Of a DNA stretch of 19,211 nt, positions 8,997 through 16,240 are shown piece after piece. The position numbers and the translations under genes are program-made. Origin of the DNA: CBDUUP01 sp965370435 (GTDB taxonomy: Bacteria; Chloroflexota; Anaerolineae; Anaerolineales; UBA11579); contig CBDUUP010000032.1 in NCBI GenBank assembly GCA_965370435.1, positions 1 to 19,211 on the forward strand. Direction: 5' to 3'. Below the pieces are notes generated by a model. It worked only from the letters and a program-made list of their open reading frames with translations, did no database searches and was not told the origin of the DNA. Within the stretch, counting starts at the first letter, position 1. Every line of letters starts with the position of its first letter.

Positions 8997-9052
8997 TAGG
9001 GAAGTGATGCCAACCTCTTCAACCATATTCTCAGGGGCAAAGGAGCGGTGAA

Positions 9053-9493
9053 ATGAAATTCGAAGGAACTGAAACCATCAATGCGGGGCGAGAAAAAGTA
9101 TGGGAATTTTTGATCGACCCGAACGCGGTGGGGGAATGCGTGCCGGGGTTGAAATCTATGGAGATCATAGAGCCGGACAAGAAATTCCGCGGTGTCGCCG
9201 CCATTGGGCTGGGTTCGATGAAGGCCACCTTCACCGGCGACGTCGAGTGGGTAGAACTGAACGCGCCGGAATTCGCCCGCGCCCAGGCCCACGGCACAGC
9301 CCCCGGCAGCGCGGGCGACGTCACCGCCGAGATGAGGCTGATCGAGCAGGACGGCGCGACCGAATTGCAATGGTCGGCGGAGGTGGCGATTGTCGGAACC
9401 ATCGCCAGCCTGGCAGCCCGCTTGATGAACAGCGCGGCCAAGAAGCTCACCGGCCAATTCTTCAAGTGCGTCAAGAAGAAAGTCGAAGAATAA
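9053..9493 (+). CDS. coxG: CoxG-like SRPBCC protein (Mo-hydroxylase accessory)
   Basis: 146 residues with the CoxG/SRPBCC pattern: an N-terminal strand MKFEGTETI, the helix and loop around VWEFLIDPNAVGECVPG (about residues 21-37), and the strand containing GLGSMKATFTG. SRPBCC proteins form a deep hydrophobic pocket; in aerobic CO dehydrogenase clusters CoxG is linked to membrane attachment and quinone contact of the enzyme. This copy ends in a basic helix (FKCVKKKVEE) without a C-terminal membrane segment. The ATG has AAAGGAG upstream. It begins a plus-strand set that also holds CoxD- and CoxE-like genes, which supports the assignment. Family membership is clear; the exact role and the target hydrolase or oxidase are inferred. 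Confidence 0.88.
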   Translation: MKFEGTETINAGREKVWEFLIDPNAVGECVPGLKSMEIIEPDKKFRGVAAIGLGSMKATFTGDVEWVELNAPEFARAQAHGTAPGSAGDVTAEMRLIEQDGATELQWSAEVAIVGTIASLAARLMNSAAKKLTGQFFKCVKKKVEE

Positions 9494-9512
9494 GTTATGA
9501 ACTGGAGATTCA

Positions 9513-9887
9513 ATGTTTAGAAATTTATGGTCAAAGACGATTATTAAAATCATTGGTATATCCTTATTGAGTATCGCACTCTACTACGTTCGAGAAATGT
9601 ACAAAATGGGTGCCGAAGGCATTTATAGGGCACTGGCGATATTTATAATTACGGTCGTCGTTTCAGTGTTTGGTAATAAGTTCAATAATTACCTTAATGA
9701 TCGAGTACCTGACCAAACCAGCCAAAATACCATTAGAGTGATCATTATTTCTATTTACACTGGATTGATGTTCGGGATCATCCGTTCTTCGATCTATCTT
9801 GGTGCAATATCTTTCTCATTATCATATTTTCTTTCAACCTATCTATTTTCGTGGCAGCAAAAGAGAATATCGAATGAAGAGCAATAA
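9513..9887 (+). CDS. Small AT-rich integral membrane protein, unknown
   Basis: 124 residues with four likely membrane helices (about 10-26, 38-54, 74-90 and 93-112), a basic N-terminus and a charged C-tail (KRISNEEQ). I recognise no family. The ATG has GGAG a few bases upstream and the gene starts 19 bp after coxG, so it may be co-transcribed. Its base composition is strikingly different from both neighbours: many AT-rich codons (ATA, ATT, TTA, AAA, AAT) in a cluster otherwise dominated by G/C third positions. This points to recent acquisition or insertion between coxG and coxD. No transposase or flanking repeat is visible. Coding status is likely but not certain. Confidence 0.65.
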   Translation: MFRNLWSKTIIKIIGISLLSIALYYVREMYKMGAEGIYRALAIFIITVVVSVFGNKFNNYLNDRVPDQTSQNTIRVIIISIYTGLMFGIIRSSIYLGAISFSLSYFLSTYLFSWQQKRISNEEQ

Positions 9888-9955
9888 CTAGCCGATTAGT
9901 TGATAATGCATAAGGTAACCTGAATTCTATCTATCACCAAAGACATCAGATACTT

Positions 9956-9959
9956 GGAG
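9956..9959 (+). promoter_or_regulatory. Ribosome binding site supporting a CTG start of coxD
   Basis: GGAG lies eight bases before an in-frame CTG at 9968. No ATG, GTG or TTG exists in that frame between the upstream stop (9911) and the TTG at 10037, while the conserved N-terminal residues of the MoxR family are encoded before that TTG. Confidence 0.5.
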
Positions 9960-9967
9960 TTCTCACC

Positions 9968-10852
9968 CTGAACATCGAATCCATCGACCACCTGCAAGAA
10001 AGGCTGCGAGAACGGCAGTATATCGCCGGTCGGGGCTTGGCGACGTCGATCTTCCTGGCCCTGAAGCTGGGCCGGCCGCTGTTCCTGGAAGGCGAGGCGG
10101 GGGTGGGCAAGACCGAGGCGGCCCTGGCTCTGGCCGGGCTGTTGGAGACCGACCTCATCCGGCTGCAATGCTACGAAGGGTTGGACGTTCACCAGGCGGT
10201 CTACGAATGGAACTACACGCGGCAGATGCTCCACATCCGCTTGCTGGAAGCTCAGGGCGAACAGGCCCAGGAAGCGGAGTTGTTCGGCCCCGATTTCCTC
10301 TTGGCGCGGCCCCTGCTCCGAGCTATGGACCCAGACCGGACCCAACCGGCTGTGCTGCTGATTGACGAAATTGACCGCAGCGACGAAGAGTTTGAGGCCT
10401 TTCTTCTGGAGGCCTTGTCCGAGTTCCAGATCACCATCCCGGAGTTGGGCGTCATCAAGGCCACACACCCCCCAGTCACCATCATCACCTCCAACCGCAC
10501 CCGCGAAGTCCACGACGCCATCAAACGCCGCTGCCTGTACGCCTGGATAGACTACCCCGCCTTTGATGAAGAATTGGAGATCGTCCTCACCAGGATCCCC
10601 TCGGCCCCGGAAAAACTGGCCCAGCAGGTGACGGCCTTCGTGCAGGAGGTCCGTCAGGCCGACCTGTACAAGCTCCCCGGCGTGGCCGAAACTCTGGATT
10701 GGATGGCGGCTCTGATGGCTCTCAACCAGACCGCTCTGGAACCCAGCATCATCAACGACACACTGGGAGCGGTCTTGAAATATCAGGATGACCTGGCAAA
10801 GATACAGGGCGAAGCGGCCCAGGCGATCCTGGAGAAAGTCCAGCAAAAGTAA
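9968..10852 (+). CDS. coxD: MoxR-family AAA ATPase, CoxD-like
   Basis: About 294 residues if started at CTG 9968, or 271 from TTG 10037. I choose 9968 because the preceding helix (SIDHLQERLRERQYIAGRG) is typical of the start of CoxD-type ATPases and a GGAG site is correctly spaced. Walker A is GEAGVGKT (about 42-49) and Walker B LLIDEIDR (about 130-137, D133 and E134); a sensor-1 Asn lies in IITSNRTRE. CoxD-type MoxR ATPases act with a VWA partner as a chaperone for insertion of the sulfido/copper or molybdenum site of aerobic CO dehydrogenase and its relatives. Its VWA partner follows three bases downstream. Assignment to the CoxD branch rests on the neighbourhood and overall pattern. Confidence 0.88.
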   Translation: MNIESIDHLQERLRERQYIAGRGLATSIFLALKLGRPLFLEGEAGVGKTEAALALAGLLETDLIRLQCYEGLDVHQAVYEWNYTRQMLHIRLLEAQGEQAQEAELFGPDFLLARPLLRAMDPDRTQPAVLLIDEIDRSDEEFEAFLLEALSEFQITIPELGVIKATHPPVTIITSNRTREVHDAIKRRCLYAWIDYPAFDEELEIVLTRIPSAPEKLAQQVTAFVQEVRQADLYKLPGVAETLDWMAALMALNQTALEPSIINDTLGAVLKYQDDLAKIQGEAAQAILEKVQQK

Positions 10853-10855
10853 ACG

Positions 10856-11986
10856 GTGGAAAACGAAACCCTGCTCCACAACCTGGTTCTCTTTGGGCGG
10901 GTCCTGCGCGGGTTGGGGCTGGCGGTCAACCCCAACTGGACCTTAGACTTGACCCAGGCGCTCGACCATATCCAAATCGGGGACCGGGAGGATTTCTATT
11001 ACACTCTGCGCTGCATGTTGGTCAACCGCCAGCCAGACCTAATTCTCTTCGATGCTGCATTTCAGTCTTTTTGGCGGAAGCCCTCTGAGAAGATGGCGTT
11101 CAGCCCCTTAACGCCCGCCAGAAGAGAAACCACCGTCCAAATGACCGGCGAGCCGCCGCAATCTTTATCCCCGCCCCCCGCGCGTCCCTCTCCAACCGAA
11201 CCCGATATCGTCCTCCAGGCCACATTCACCTACAGCGACCGGGAGCGTTTGCGGACCAAAGATTTCGCTCAACTGACCGAGGATGAACTGGCCGCCCTCA
11301 AACGCATGATGGGGGAGTTCACCTGGCGGTTGGGCCAACGCCGCACCCGCCGGTGGCAGGCGGGGAACCGGCCGCGCATTGACCTGCGGCGCACCCTGCG
11401 GGGAGCGATTCGCAGCGGCGGGGAAGTGATGGCCTGGGCGCGGCGCAAACCCAAGACCAAACCCCGCCCGCTGGTCGTTCTCGCCGACATCAGCGGCTCG
11501 ATGGAGAAATACACCCGCATCCTGATGCACTTCCTCTACAGTTTAGCCAGCGGCAGAACGGAGGCCTTCGTCTTCAGCGCCCGCCTGACCCGCATCACTC
11601 GCCAGCTTCGAGGGAGAGATGTTGACAAAGCTCTGCGAGAGGTCTCCCGCCGCGTCCCAGACTGGTCCGGCGGGACCCGCATTGGGGAGGCGCTCAAAGC
11701 CTTCAACTTCGACTGGGGGCGGCGGGTGTTGGGGCGGGGCGCGGTGACGCTGCTCATCAGCGACGGCTGGGACCGCGGCGACGTTCACCTGCTGGGAGGC
11801 GAGATGGCCCGCTTGGCGCGCAGCAGCCACCGCCTGATCTGGCTCAATCCGCACCTGGGTTCCCCGGATTACGAACCCCTCACCCGGGGGATGCAGGCAG
11901 CCCTCCCCCACGTGGACGATTTCTTGCCAGTCCACAACCTGGAGAGCCTGGAAGACCTTGCGCTTCATCTGGGGAATATTTCTTAG
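10856..11986 (+). CDS. coxE: VWA-domain protein, CoxE-like
   Basis: 376 residues starting at GTG three bases after the coxD stop; no strong ribosome binding site is near, so translation is probably coupled. The first half is helical with a Pro-rich linker (about 100-118) and the CoxE-type stretch DLRRTLRGAIRSGGE (176-190). The C-terminal half is a von Willebrand A domain with a complete metal-dependent adhesion site: DISGS (211-215), Thr274 in SGGTRIG and Asp303 in ISDGWDRG. CoxE proteins work with the CoxD ATPase in metal-centre maturation of molybdenum hydroxylases. Last gene of the accessory set; the next stretch is gene-free and repeat-rich. Length is usual for the family. Confidence 0.9.
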   Translation: MENETLLHNLVLFGRVLRGLGLAVNPNWTLDLTQALDHIQIGDREDFYYTLRCMLVNRQPDLILFDAAFQSFWRKPSEKMAFSPLTPARRETTVQMTGEPPQSLSPPPARPSPTEPDIVLQATFTYSDRERLRTKDFAQLTEDELAALKRMMGEFTWRLGQRRTRRWQAGNRPRIDLRRTLRGAIRSGGEVMAWARRKPKTKPRPLVVLADISGSMEKYTRILMHFLYSLASGRTEAFVFSARLTRITRQLRGRDVDKALREVSRRVPDWSGGTRIGEALKAFNFDWGRRVLGRGAVTLLISDGWDRGDVHLLGGEMARLARSSHRLIWLNPHLGSPDYEPLTRGMQAALPHVDDFLPVHNLESLEDLALHLGNIS

Positions 11987-11998
11987 GGGATAATTTAT

Positions 11999-12301
11999 TC
12001 ACCGCAGAGACGCAGAATTCGCGGAGTTTCGCAGAGAAAAGCTTTTCGGCTCTGTCTAGAACAAGTGCAAAGTGTCCGATTTGTTTTACTCCTGAACTAG
12101 AAACTTGCGTTTTTGGGAGTCGAGGCTTCAGCCGGGCCACATGCGCTGTTTTTTCCCGGCTAAAGCCTCGACTCCACCACCATTTGTGGGATTAGCCGGA
12201 CCCCCGCCTCGAAGAATGCGATGATGCACTAGTTCTGAACATGAGCCAGCTTTTCAGTTTTTCTCCGCGTTGACTCTGCGTTCTCCGCGTCTCTGCGGTG
12301 A
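11999..12301. repeat. 303-bp block of concentric inverted repeats (gene-free)
   Basis: This fills the 350-base gap between the convergent coxE and thiolase genes. The ends are perfect 15-base inverted repeats (11999-12013 and 12287-12301, TCACCGCAGAGACGC and its complement) continued imperfectly inward. A second pair is at 12058-12069 and 12225-12236 (AGAACAAGTGCA against AGAACTAGTGCA), and a third, longer pair lies inside (12116-12175). The three centres fall within about five bases of each other. The right arm also holds TTCTCCGCGT twice (12261 and 12281). Eight T follow at 12303-12310, so in coxE mRNA the block could act as a long terminator-like hairpin. No coding frame is supported in it. 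A non-autonomous, MITE-like element is possible. Confidence 0.7.
12116..12175. repeat. Inner 21-bp inverted repeat
   Basis: Arms 12116-12136 and 12155-12175 are inverted copies of 21 bases with one mismatch, with an 18-base spacer that contains a T6 run. The arm GGAGTCGAGGCTTTAGCC looks like a dispersed repeat. Neither side is followed by a T tract, so it is not a simple intrinsic terminator. Confidence 0.8.
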
Positions 12302-12336
12302 GTTTTTTTTACTACACTGGGAATATCTCCGACCGC

Positions 12337-13482
12337 TCAAACCCCAAATATATGCGATATGACCGTGGTGGCCGGGCCGCCGACGCTTTGCATCAAGGCG
12401 ATCTTGGGATTGCGGACCTGGTTCTTCCCGGCCCGTCCGGTCAACTGCAAGGTGAGTTCGCAAGCCTGGTACAGCCCGGTGGCGCCGATGGGGTGGCCGC
12501 GGGCTTTCAAGCCTCCCATGGTGGAGATCGGAATGCGTCCCCGCAAACGTATCTCCTTCTCCTCGGCCAGCCGCCAGCCCTCCCCCGGCTCGGCGAAGCC
12601 GACGGCTTCCAGCTCCAGGCAGGCCATGATGCTGAAGGCGTCGTGGGTCTCGAAAAAGCTCACGTCCTCCCGGTTGACGTTGGCCTGGCGAAAAGCTTTT
12701 TGGGCCGAAAGGTGGGCGCCCTCCAACCACAAGGGGTTTTTCCGATCCTGAACCCGGAAGCGGTCGGTCGCCACGCTGGAGGCCAGGATGTGGACCGGAT
12801 GGCTGGTATAGGCCCGGGCTTCTTCGCGGGGGGCCAACACCACCGCCGCGGCCCCATCGCAGATGGGCGAACAATCCAGCAGGCGGAGGGGATGGTGAAC
12901 TATGCGGGAGCTGCGCACCTTGCGGGGGTTCACCGTCTGCTCGCGGAACATGGCGTTGGGGTTGTGGCGGGCGTTGCGGTGGGCGTTGACCGAGAAATTG
13001 ACCAGGGCGTCGTCGGGGGCCTCATATCGTTCCAGATAGAGCCGCATCAGGTCGGCGTTCTGGCTTATCATGGTCCCCCCATCCACCACGTCCCGTTCGG
13101 CGTCCAGGGCCTTGGCCAGCGCGGGGGTGGGCACGCCGTCGCTCATCTTCTCCACCCCCACGGCGATAGCGACGTCCGCCTCCCCGCTGGCGACGGAGAG
13201 GAAGACCATCCGCAAAGCGGCCGCGCCGGAGGCGGTGGCGGCGTTCACTTCCAGGGCCTCGATCCCCCGCAGTCCGGCCGCGTCGGCCACCAGGGCGGCG
13301 ACGTGCTTCTGGCCTTGCAGTTCATCGCCCAGCATATTGCCGACGAAGATAGCGTCCACCTGCTCCAACTCGGCGTCTTCCAGGGCCTGCATCACTACAG
13401 ATGCGCCCAGATCACGGAGGCTGAGGGCAGATTTTTTCTCGATTGGCAGCTGCCCAATGCCGACTACGCTCACAGATCTCAC
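12337..13482 (-). CDS. Thiolase-like protein (SCP-x/archaeal type) lacking the nucleophilic Cys
   Basis: 381 residues from a GTG at 13482, chosen because AGGAGG sits six bases upstream; a TTG seven codons earlier has no such site. The fold is that of acetyl-CoA acetyltransferase/SCP-x thiolases: N-terminal VSVVGIGQLP, the HDAFS motif with a catalytic His (about 280) and the C-terminal GHPIGATG with His330. In the nucleophile loop, where thiolases have Cys in A-C-A-S-G, this protein reads NAATASGAA, with Thr83 in place of Cys. It may therefore not do classic thiolysis. Some thiolase-like proteins act as retro-aldolases or scaffolds with a DUF35 partner; none is encoded here. It is divergent from the FAD-subunit gene (97 bp) and convergent with coxE. 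The fold assignment is sure, the reaction is not. Confidence 0.88.
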   Translation of the reverse strand: MRSVSVVGIGQLPIEKKSALSLRDLGASVVMQALEDAELEQVDAIFVGNMLGDELQGQKHVAALVADAAGLRGIEALEVNAATASGAAALRMVFLSVASGEADVAIAVGVEKMSDGVPTPALAKALDAERDVVDGGTMISQNADLMRLYLERYEAPDDALVNFSVNAHRNARHNPNAMFREQTVNPRKVRSSRIVHHPLRLLDCSPICDGAAAVVLAPREEARAYTSHPVHILASSVATDRFRVQDRKNPLWLEGAHLSAQKAFRQANVNREDVSFFETHDAFSIMACLELEAVGFAEPGEGWRLAEEKEIRLRGRIPISTMGGLKARGHPIGATGLYQACELTLQLTGRAGKNQVRNPKIALMQSVGGPATTVISHIFGV

Positions 13483-13488
13483 TTTAAT

Positions 13489-13494
13489 CCTCCT
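13489..13494 (-). promoter_or_regulatory. Strong Shine-Dalgarno deciding the thiolase GTG start
   Basis: AGGAGG on the minus strand, six bases before GTG 13482. It places translation start inside the longer open frame that begins with TTG at 13503. Confidence 0.85.
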
Positions 13495-13531
13495 GACAAC
13501 CAAAACTAGCTCTTGCTTTGAATGGATTCAC

Positions 13532-13559
13532 ATTATACAATGGTACTATGCAAGTTCAA
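13532..13559 (-). promoter_or_regulatory. Candidate sigma70-type promoter for the thiolase gene
   Basis: On the minus strand TTGAAC (13559-13554), 16 bases, then a perfect TATAAT (13537-13532). A start near 13525 gives a leader of about 43 bases before GTG 13482. It lies in the 97-bp divergent gap shared with the FAD-subunit gene. Confidence 0.55.
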
Positions 13560-13579
13560 GCGAAATAAAGGATGTTCTC

Positions 13580-14470
13580 ATGAAACCTGCCCAATTTGAT
13601 TATTTGGCTCCCGATACACTGGAGGCGGTTCTGGCCGCCCTGGCGGAACATGGCGACGAGGCCAAGCTCCTGGCGGGAGGCCAAAGCCTGATCCCGGCCA
13701 TGAACTTCCGCCTGATGCAGCCCGCTATGCTGGTGGACGTCAACCGGCTGGCTGGCCTGGACTATGTCCGCCAATCTGATGATGGCGAACTCCGCATCGG
13801 GGCCATGACTCGCCAGCGCACCCTGGAAAGAGATTCTTTAGTAGAAGAGACTTCTCCCCTGCTCTACGAGACCGCGCCCCACATCGCCCACCCGCAGATA
13901 CGCAACCGGGGCACGGTGGGCGGCAACCTGGCCCACGCCGACCCGGCCTCTGAACTGCCCGCCGTCGCCCTGGCGTTGAGGGCGCGCTTCAGGGCACAGA
14001 GCGCGGAGGGCGAACGCTGGATACCGGCCGATGAATTCTTCTTCGGCATGTTCGCCACCGACCTGGAACCCGAAGAGATGCTGGTCGAGATCGCCATCCC
14101 GGCCATGCCTCTCCGCACCGGCTGGGCTTTCATGGAATTCTCCCGCCGCAAGGGAGATTACGCCTTGATGGGCGTGGCTGCCTTGGCGACCCTGGACGAA
14201 AGCGGGGTCTGCCAGGAGGCCCGGCTGGTGTACTTGAACGCCGGAGACGGCCCGGTGGACGCTCAAGAGGCGGCTCAATTGCTGGTCGGGGAATCCGCTT
14301 CCGAGGCCGCTTTCGAAGCCGCCGCGGTGAAGGCCGCCCAAGAGGAGATCGACCCCTTCGGGAGCCTGCATGCCACCATAGACTACCAACGCCACCTGGC
14401 CCGGGTATTGACCCAGCGAGCCTTGAAACTAGCTTTTGAAAGAGCCGGAACAAACGGAAATGGGAGCTAA
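13580..14470 (+). CDS. Mo-hydroxylase FAD-binding medium subunit (CoxM/CutM type)
   Basis: 296 residues, the usual size of the FAD subunit of xanthine dehydrogenase/CO dehydrogenase-type enzymes. Residues 1-175 are the PCMH-type FAD domain with the two FAD loops AGGQS (32-36) and GTVGGNLAHADPASE (111-125); the rest is the CO dehydrogenase flavoprotein C-terminal domain. It passes electrons from the Fe-S subunit to the final acceptor. The frame is open well upstream, over the divergent thiolase gene, but the ATG at 13580 has AAGGA upstream and begins the family's typical MKPAQFDY. The Fe-S subunit follows one base after the stop. The Mo-binding large subunit is absent from this position, where it would commonly be adjacent. 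Substrate unknown. Confidence 0.92.
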   Translation: MKPAQFDYLAPDTLEAVLAALAEHGDEAKLLAGGQSLIPAMNFRLMQPAMLVDVNRLAGLDYVRQSDDGELRIGAMTRQRTLERDSLVEETSPLLYETAPHIAHPQIRNRGTVGGNLAHADPASELPAVALALRARFRAQSAEGERWIPADEFFFGMFATDLEPEEMLVEIAIPAMPLRTGWAFMEFSRRKGDYALMGVAALATLDESGVCQEARLVYLNAGDGPVDAQEAAQLLVGESASEAAFEAAAVKAAQEEIDPFGSLHATIDYQRHLARVLTQRALKLAFERAGTNGNGS

Positions 14471-14471
14471 G

Positions 14472-14957
14472 ATGACTGACAAACACGCCATATCAGTGAC
14501 CGTCAACGGGCAGGTTTACGAGAAGGAAGTCGAGCCGCGCCTGCTGTTGAGCGATTTTATCCGCCATGAACTGCGATTGACCGGCACCCACGTCGGCTGC
14601 GAACACGGGGTTTGCGGCGCATGCACCGTCCTCTTCGACGGCCATCCGGTGCGCTCCTGCCTGATCTTCGCCGTGCAATCTGACGGCCATGAAATCGCCA
14701 CCGTGGAAAGCCTGGCCGAGAGCCAGGACGACCTGCATCCTCTCCAGCAAGCCTTCTGGGAGGCCCACGGCCTGCAATGCGGTTTCTGCACGCCGGGGGT
14801 TCTGATGACCCTGATCCCCTTCCTGGAGGAGAATCCCGAACCGACCGATCAAGAGATCCGGGAAGCCCTCTCCGGCAACCTGTGCCGCTGCACCGGCTAC
14901 CAGCACATGGTGGACGCGGTGAAGCTGGCCGCGGAATACGGTAAACAACCGGATTAG
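14472..14957 (+). CDS. Mo-hydroxylase 2Fe-2S small subunit (CoxS/CutS type)
   Basis: 161 residues, typical for the family. The N-terminal plant-ferredoxin-type cluster is bound by Cys43, Cys48, Cys51 and Cys63 (run GCEHGVCGACTV), and the C-terminal helical cluster by Cys103, Cys106, Cys138 and Cys140 (CGFCTPG and CRCTGY). All eight ligands are present. It carries electrons from the Mo-pterin subunit to the FAD subunit. The start at ATG 14472 is chosen because GGGAG lies five to six bases upstream and the product then begins with the normal MTDKHAISVTVNG; upstream in-frame starts overlap the FAD-subunit gene. The one-base gap shows a tight operon. Confidence 0.95.
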   Translation: MTDKHAISVTVNGQVYEKEVEPRLLLSDFIRHELRLTGTHVGCEHGVCGACTVLFDGHPVRSCLIFAVQSDGHEIATVESLAESQDDLHPLQQAFWEAHGLQCGFCTPGVLMTLIPFLEENPEPTDQEIREALSGNLCRCTGYQHMVDAVKLAAEYGKQPD

Positions 14958-14983
14958 ATAGATATCCTCTGACCCTCCAACCC

Positions 14984-16240
14984 ATGCACTTACTAGAAAC
15001 CCTCGACCAACTGGAAGCCCACTTTCGGGAACGCGAACCCGAGGTGTTGGCCTTTGTGCCAGAAGAGGGCCGCTTCGAGCGGTTGCGCCAGGAGGCCGAT
15101 GCGCTTTTGGCCCAATATCCAGACTCCGAGGCGCGCCCGCCCCTGTTCGGCGTCACCCTGGGCGTCAAGGACATCTTCCACGCTTCGGGATTCACCACCC
15201 AGGCGGGATGCAAACTGCCGCCGGGACTATTGCAGGGCTTAGAAGCCCAAAGCGTCACCCTGTTGAAAGAGGCTGGCGCGCTGATATTGGGCAAGACGGT
15301 GACCACCGAGTTCGCCTACTTCGCCCCCGGCCCGACCCGCAACCCCCACAACCCCGCCCACACCCCCGGCGGCTCCAGCAGCGGCTCGGCGGCGGCGGTG
15401 GGGGCCGGGTTGTGCAGCCTGGCTCTGGGCACCCAGACCATCGGCTCGGTCACCCGCCCGGCGGCCTTCTGCGGCGTGGTCGGCTTCAAGCCCAGCTATG
15501 ACCGCATTTCCAGGATTGGGGTGATCCCCCTCTCCCCCTCGGTGGATCACGTGGGCCTTTTTGCGCCCGACCTCGCCGGGGCGAAATTGGCCGCCAGCGC
15601 GCTCTGCGACGATTGGAAATCCTCCCCACCTTCTCAACGCAAGCCCGTTTTAGGCATCCCCGAAGGCCCGTATTTGGAACGAGCGAGTGAGGCAGGCCTG
15701 GAACATTTCCGCGCCGCCTGCCAACGCCTCACCGAGTCAGGTTTTGAAGTAATACCTGTCCCCGCCATGCCGGACTTCGACGACATCTACCAACGACACA
15801 ACCAACTCACAGCCGCCGAGGCCGCCCAGGTCCACGAACGATGGTACGCCACGCATGGCGACCTTTACCATCCCAAGACCGTCGAACTGATCGAGCGAGG
15901 TCGAGAAATCTCCCCGGAAGAACTGGCCCAGACCCTGGAAGGCCGCCAGCAACTGCGGGATGAACTGACCGCCCTGATGGACGAACACAGCCTTGACCTG
16001 TGGCTCTCCCCTTCCGCCCCTGGCCCGGCCCCTGAAGGGCTGGACAGCACCGGAGACCCGGTGATGAACCTCCCCTGGACCCACTGCGGCCTCCCGACTC
16101 TGAACCTCCCCGCGGGGATGAATGATGTCGGACTGCCGCTGGGACTGCAAGTCGCAGGACGATGGTACGCGGAGGAAGCCTTATTCGAGTGGGCGGCCCA
16201 GCTAGAACCCCTTTTCCAATCCGTGGAGGCGGCGGCATGA
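14984..16240 (+). CDS. Amidase-signature family amidohydrolase
   Basis: 418 residues, somewhat short for the amidase-signature family. The Ser-cisSer-Lys triad is intact: Lys62 in GVKDIF, the cis-Ser in GGSSSGS (Ser131) and the nucleophile Ser155 in QTIGSVTRP, 24 residues further on as in known members. It should hydrolyse a carboxamide or carbamoyl compound to acid plus ammonia. Relatives include allophanate hydrolase (AtzF type) and general amidases, and the substrate cannot be read from sequence. It starts 26 bp after the Fe-S subunit gene without an obvious ribosome binding site, and its TGA overlaps the ATG of the fdrA homologue (ATGA), which ties its function to the carbamoyltransferase-like pair downstream. 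Confidence 0.92.
   Translation: MHLLETLDQLEAHFREREPEVLAFVPEEGRFERLRQEADALLAQYPDSEARPPLFGVTLGVKDIFHASGFTTQAGCKLPPGLLQGLEAQSVTLLKEAGALILGKTVTTEFAYFAPGPTRNPHNPAHTPGGSSSGSAAAVGAGLCSLALGTQTIGSVTRPAAFCGVVGFKPSYDRISRIGVIPLSPSVDHVGLFAPDLAGAKLAASALCDDWKSSPPSQRKPVLGIPEGPYLERASEAGLEHFRAACQRLTESGFEVIPVPAMPDFDDIYQRHNQLTAAEAAQVHERWYATHGDLYHPKTVELIERGREISPEELAQTLEGRQQLRDELTALMDEHSLDLWLSPSAPGPAPEGLDSTGDPVMNLPWTHCGLPTLNLPAGMNDVGLPLGLQVAGRWYAEEALFEWAAQLEPLFQSVEAAA

Noticed and set aside
8996..9553. Minus-strand open frame of 185 codons
   Set aside because: Lies opposite the CoxG-like gene, which has clear family motifs and a good ribosome binding site; composition-driven shadow.
9896..10879. Minus-strand open frame of 327 codons
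   Set aside because: Antisense to the CoxD ATPase with its Walker motifs; no family pattern in its product.
12116..12175. Inner inverted repeat as a simple intrinsic terminator
   Set aside because: Loop of 18 bases and no T run after either arm; kept as a repeat only.
12298..13509. Plus-strand open frame of 403 codons
   Set aside because: Antisense to the thiolase gene along its full length; rich in Gly, His and Gln without recognisable motifs, as expected of a GC-rich shadow frame.
13513..13539. Plus-strand TTGCTT ... TATACA as promoter of the FAD-subunit gene
   Set aside because: Spacer of only 15 bases and weak hexamers; overlaps a much better minus-strand promoter.
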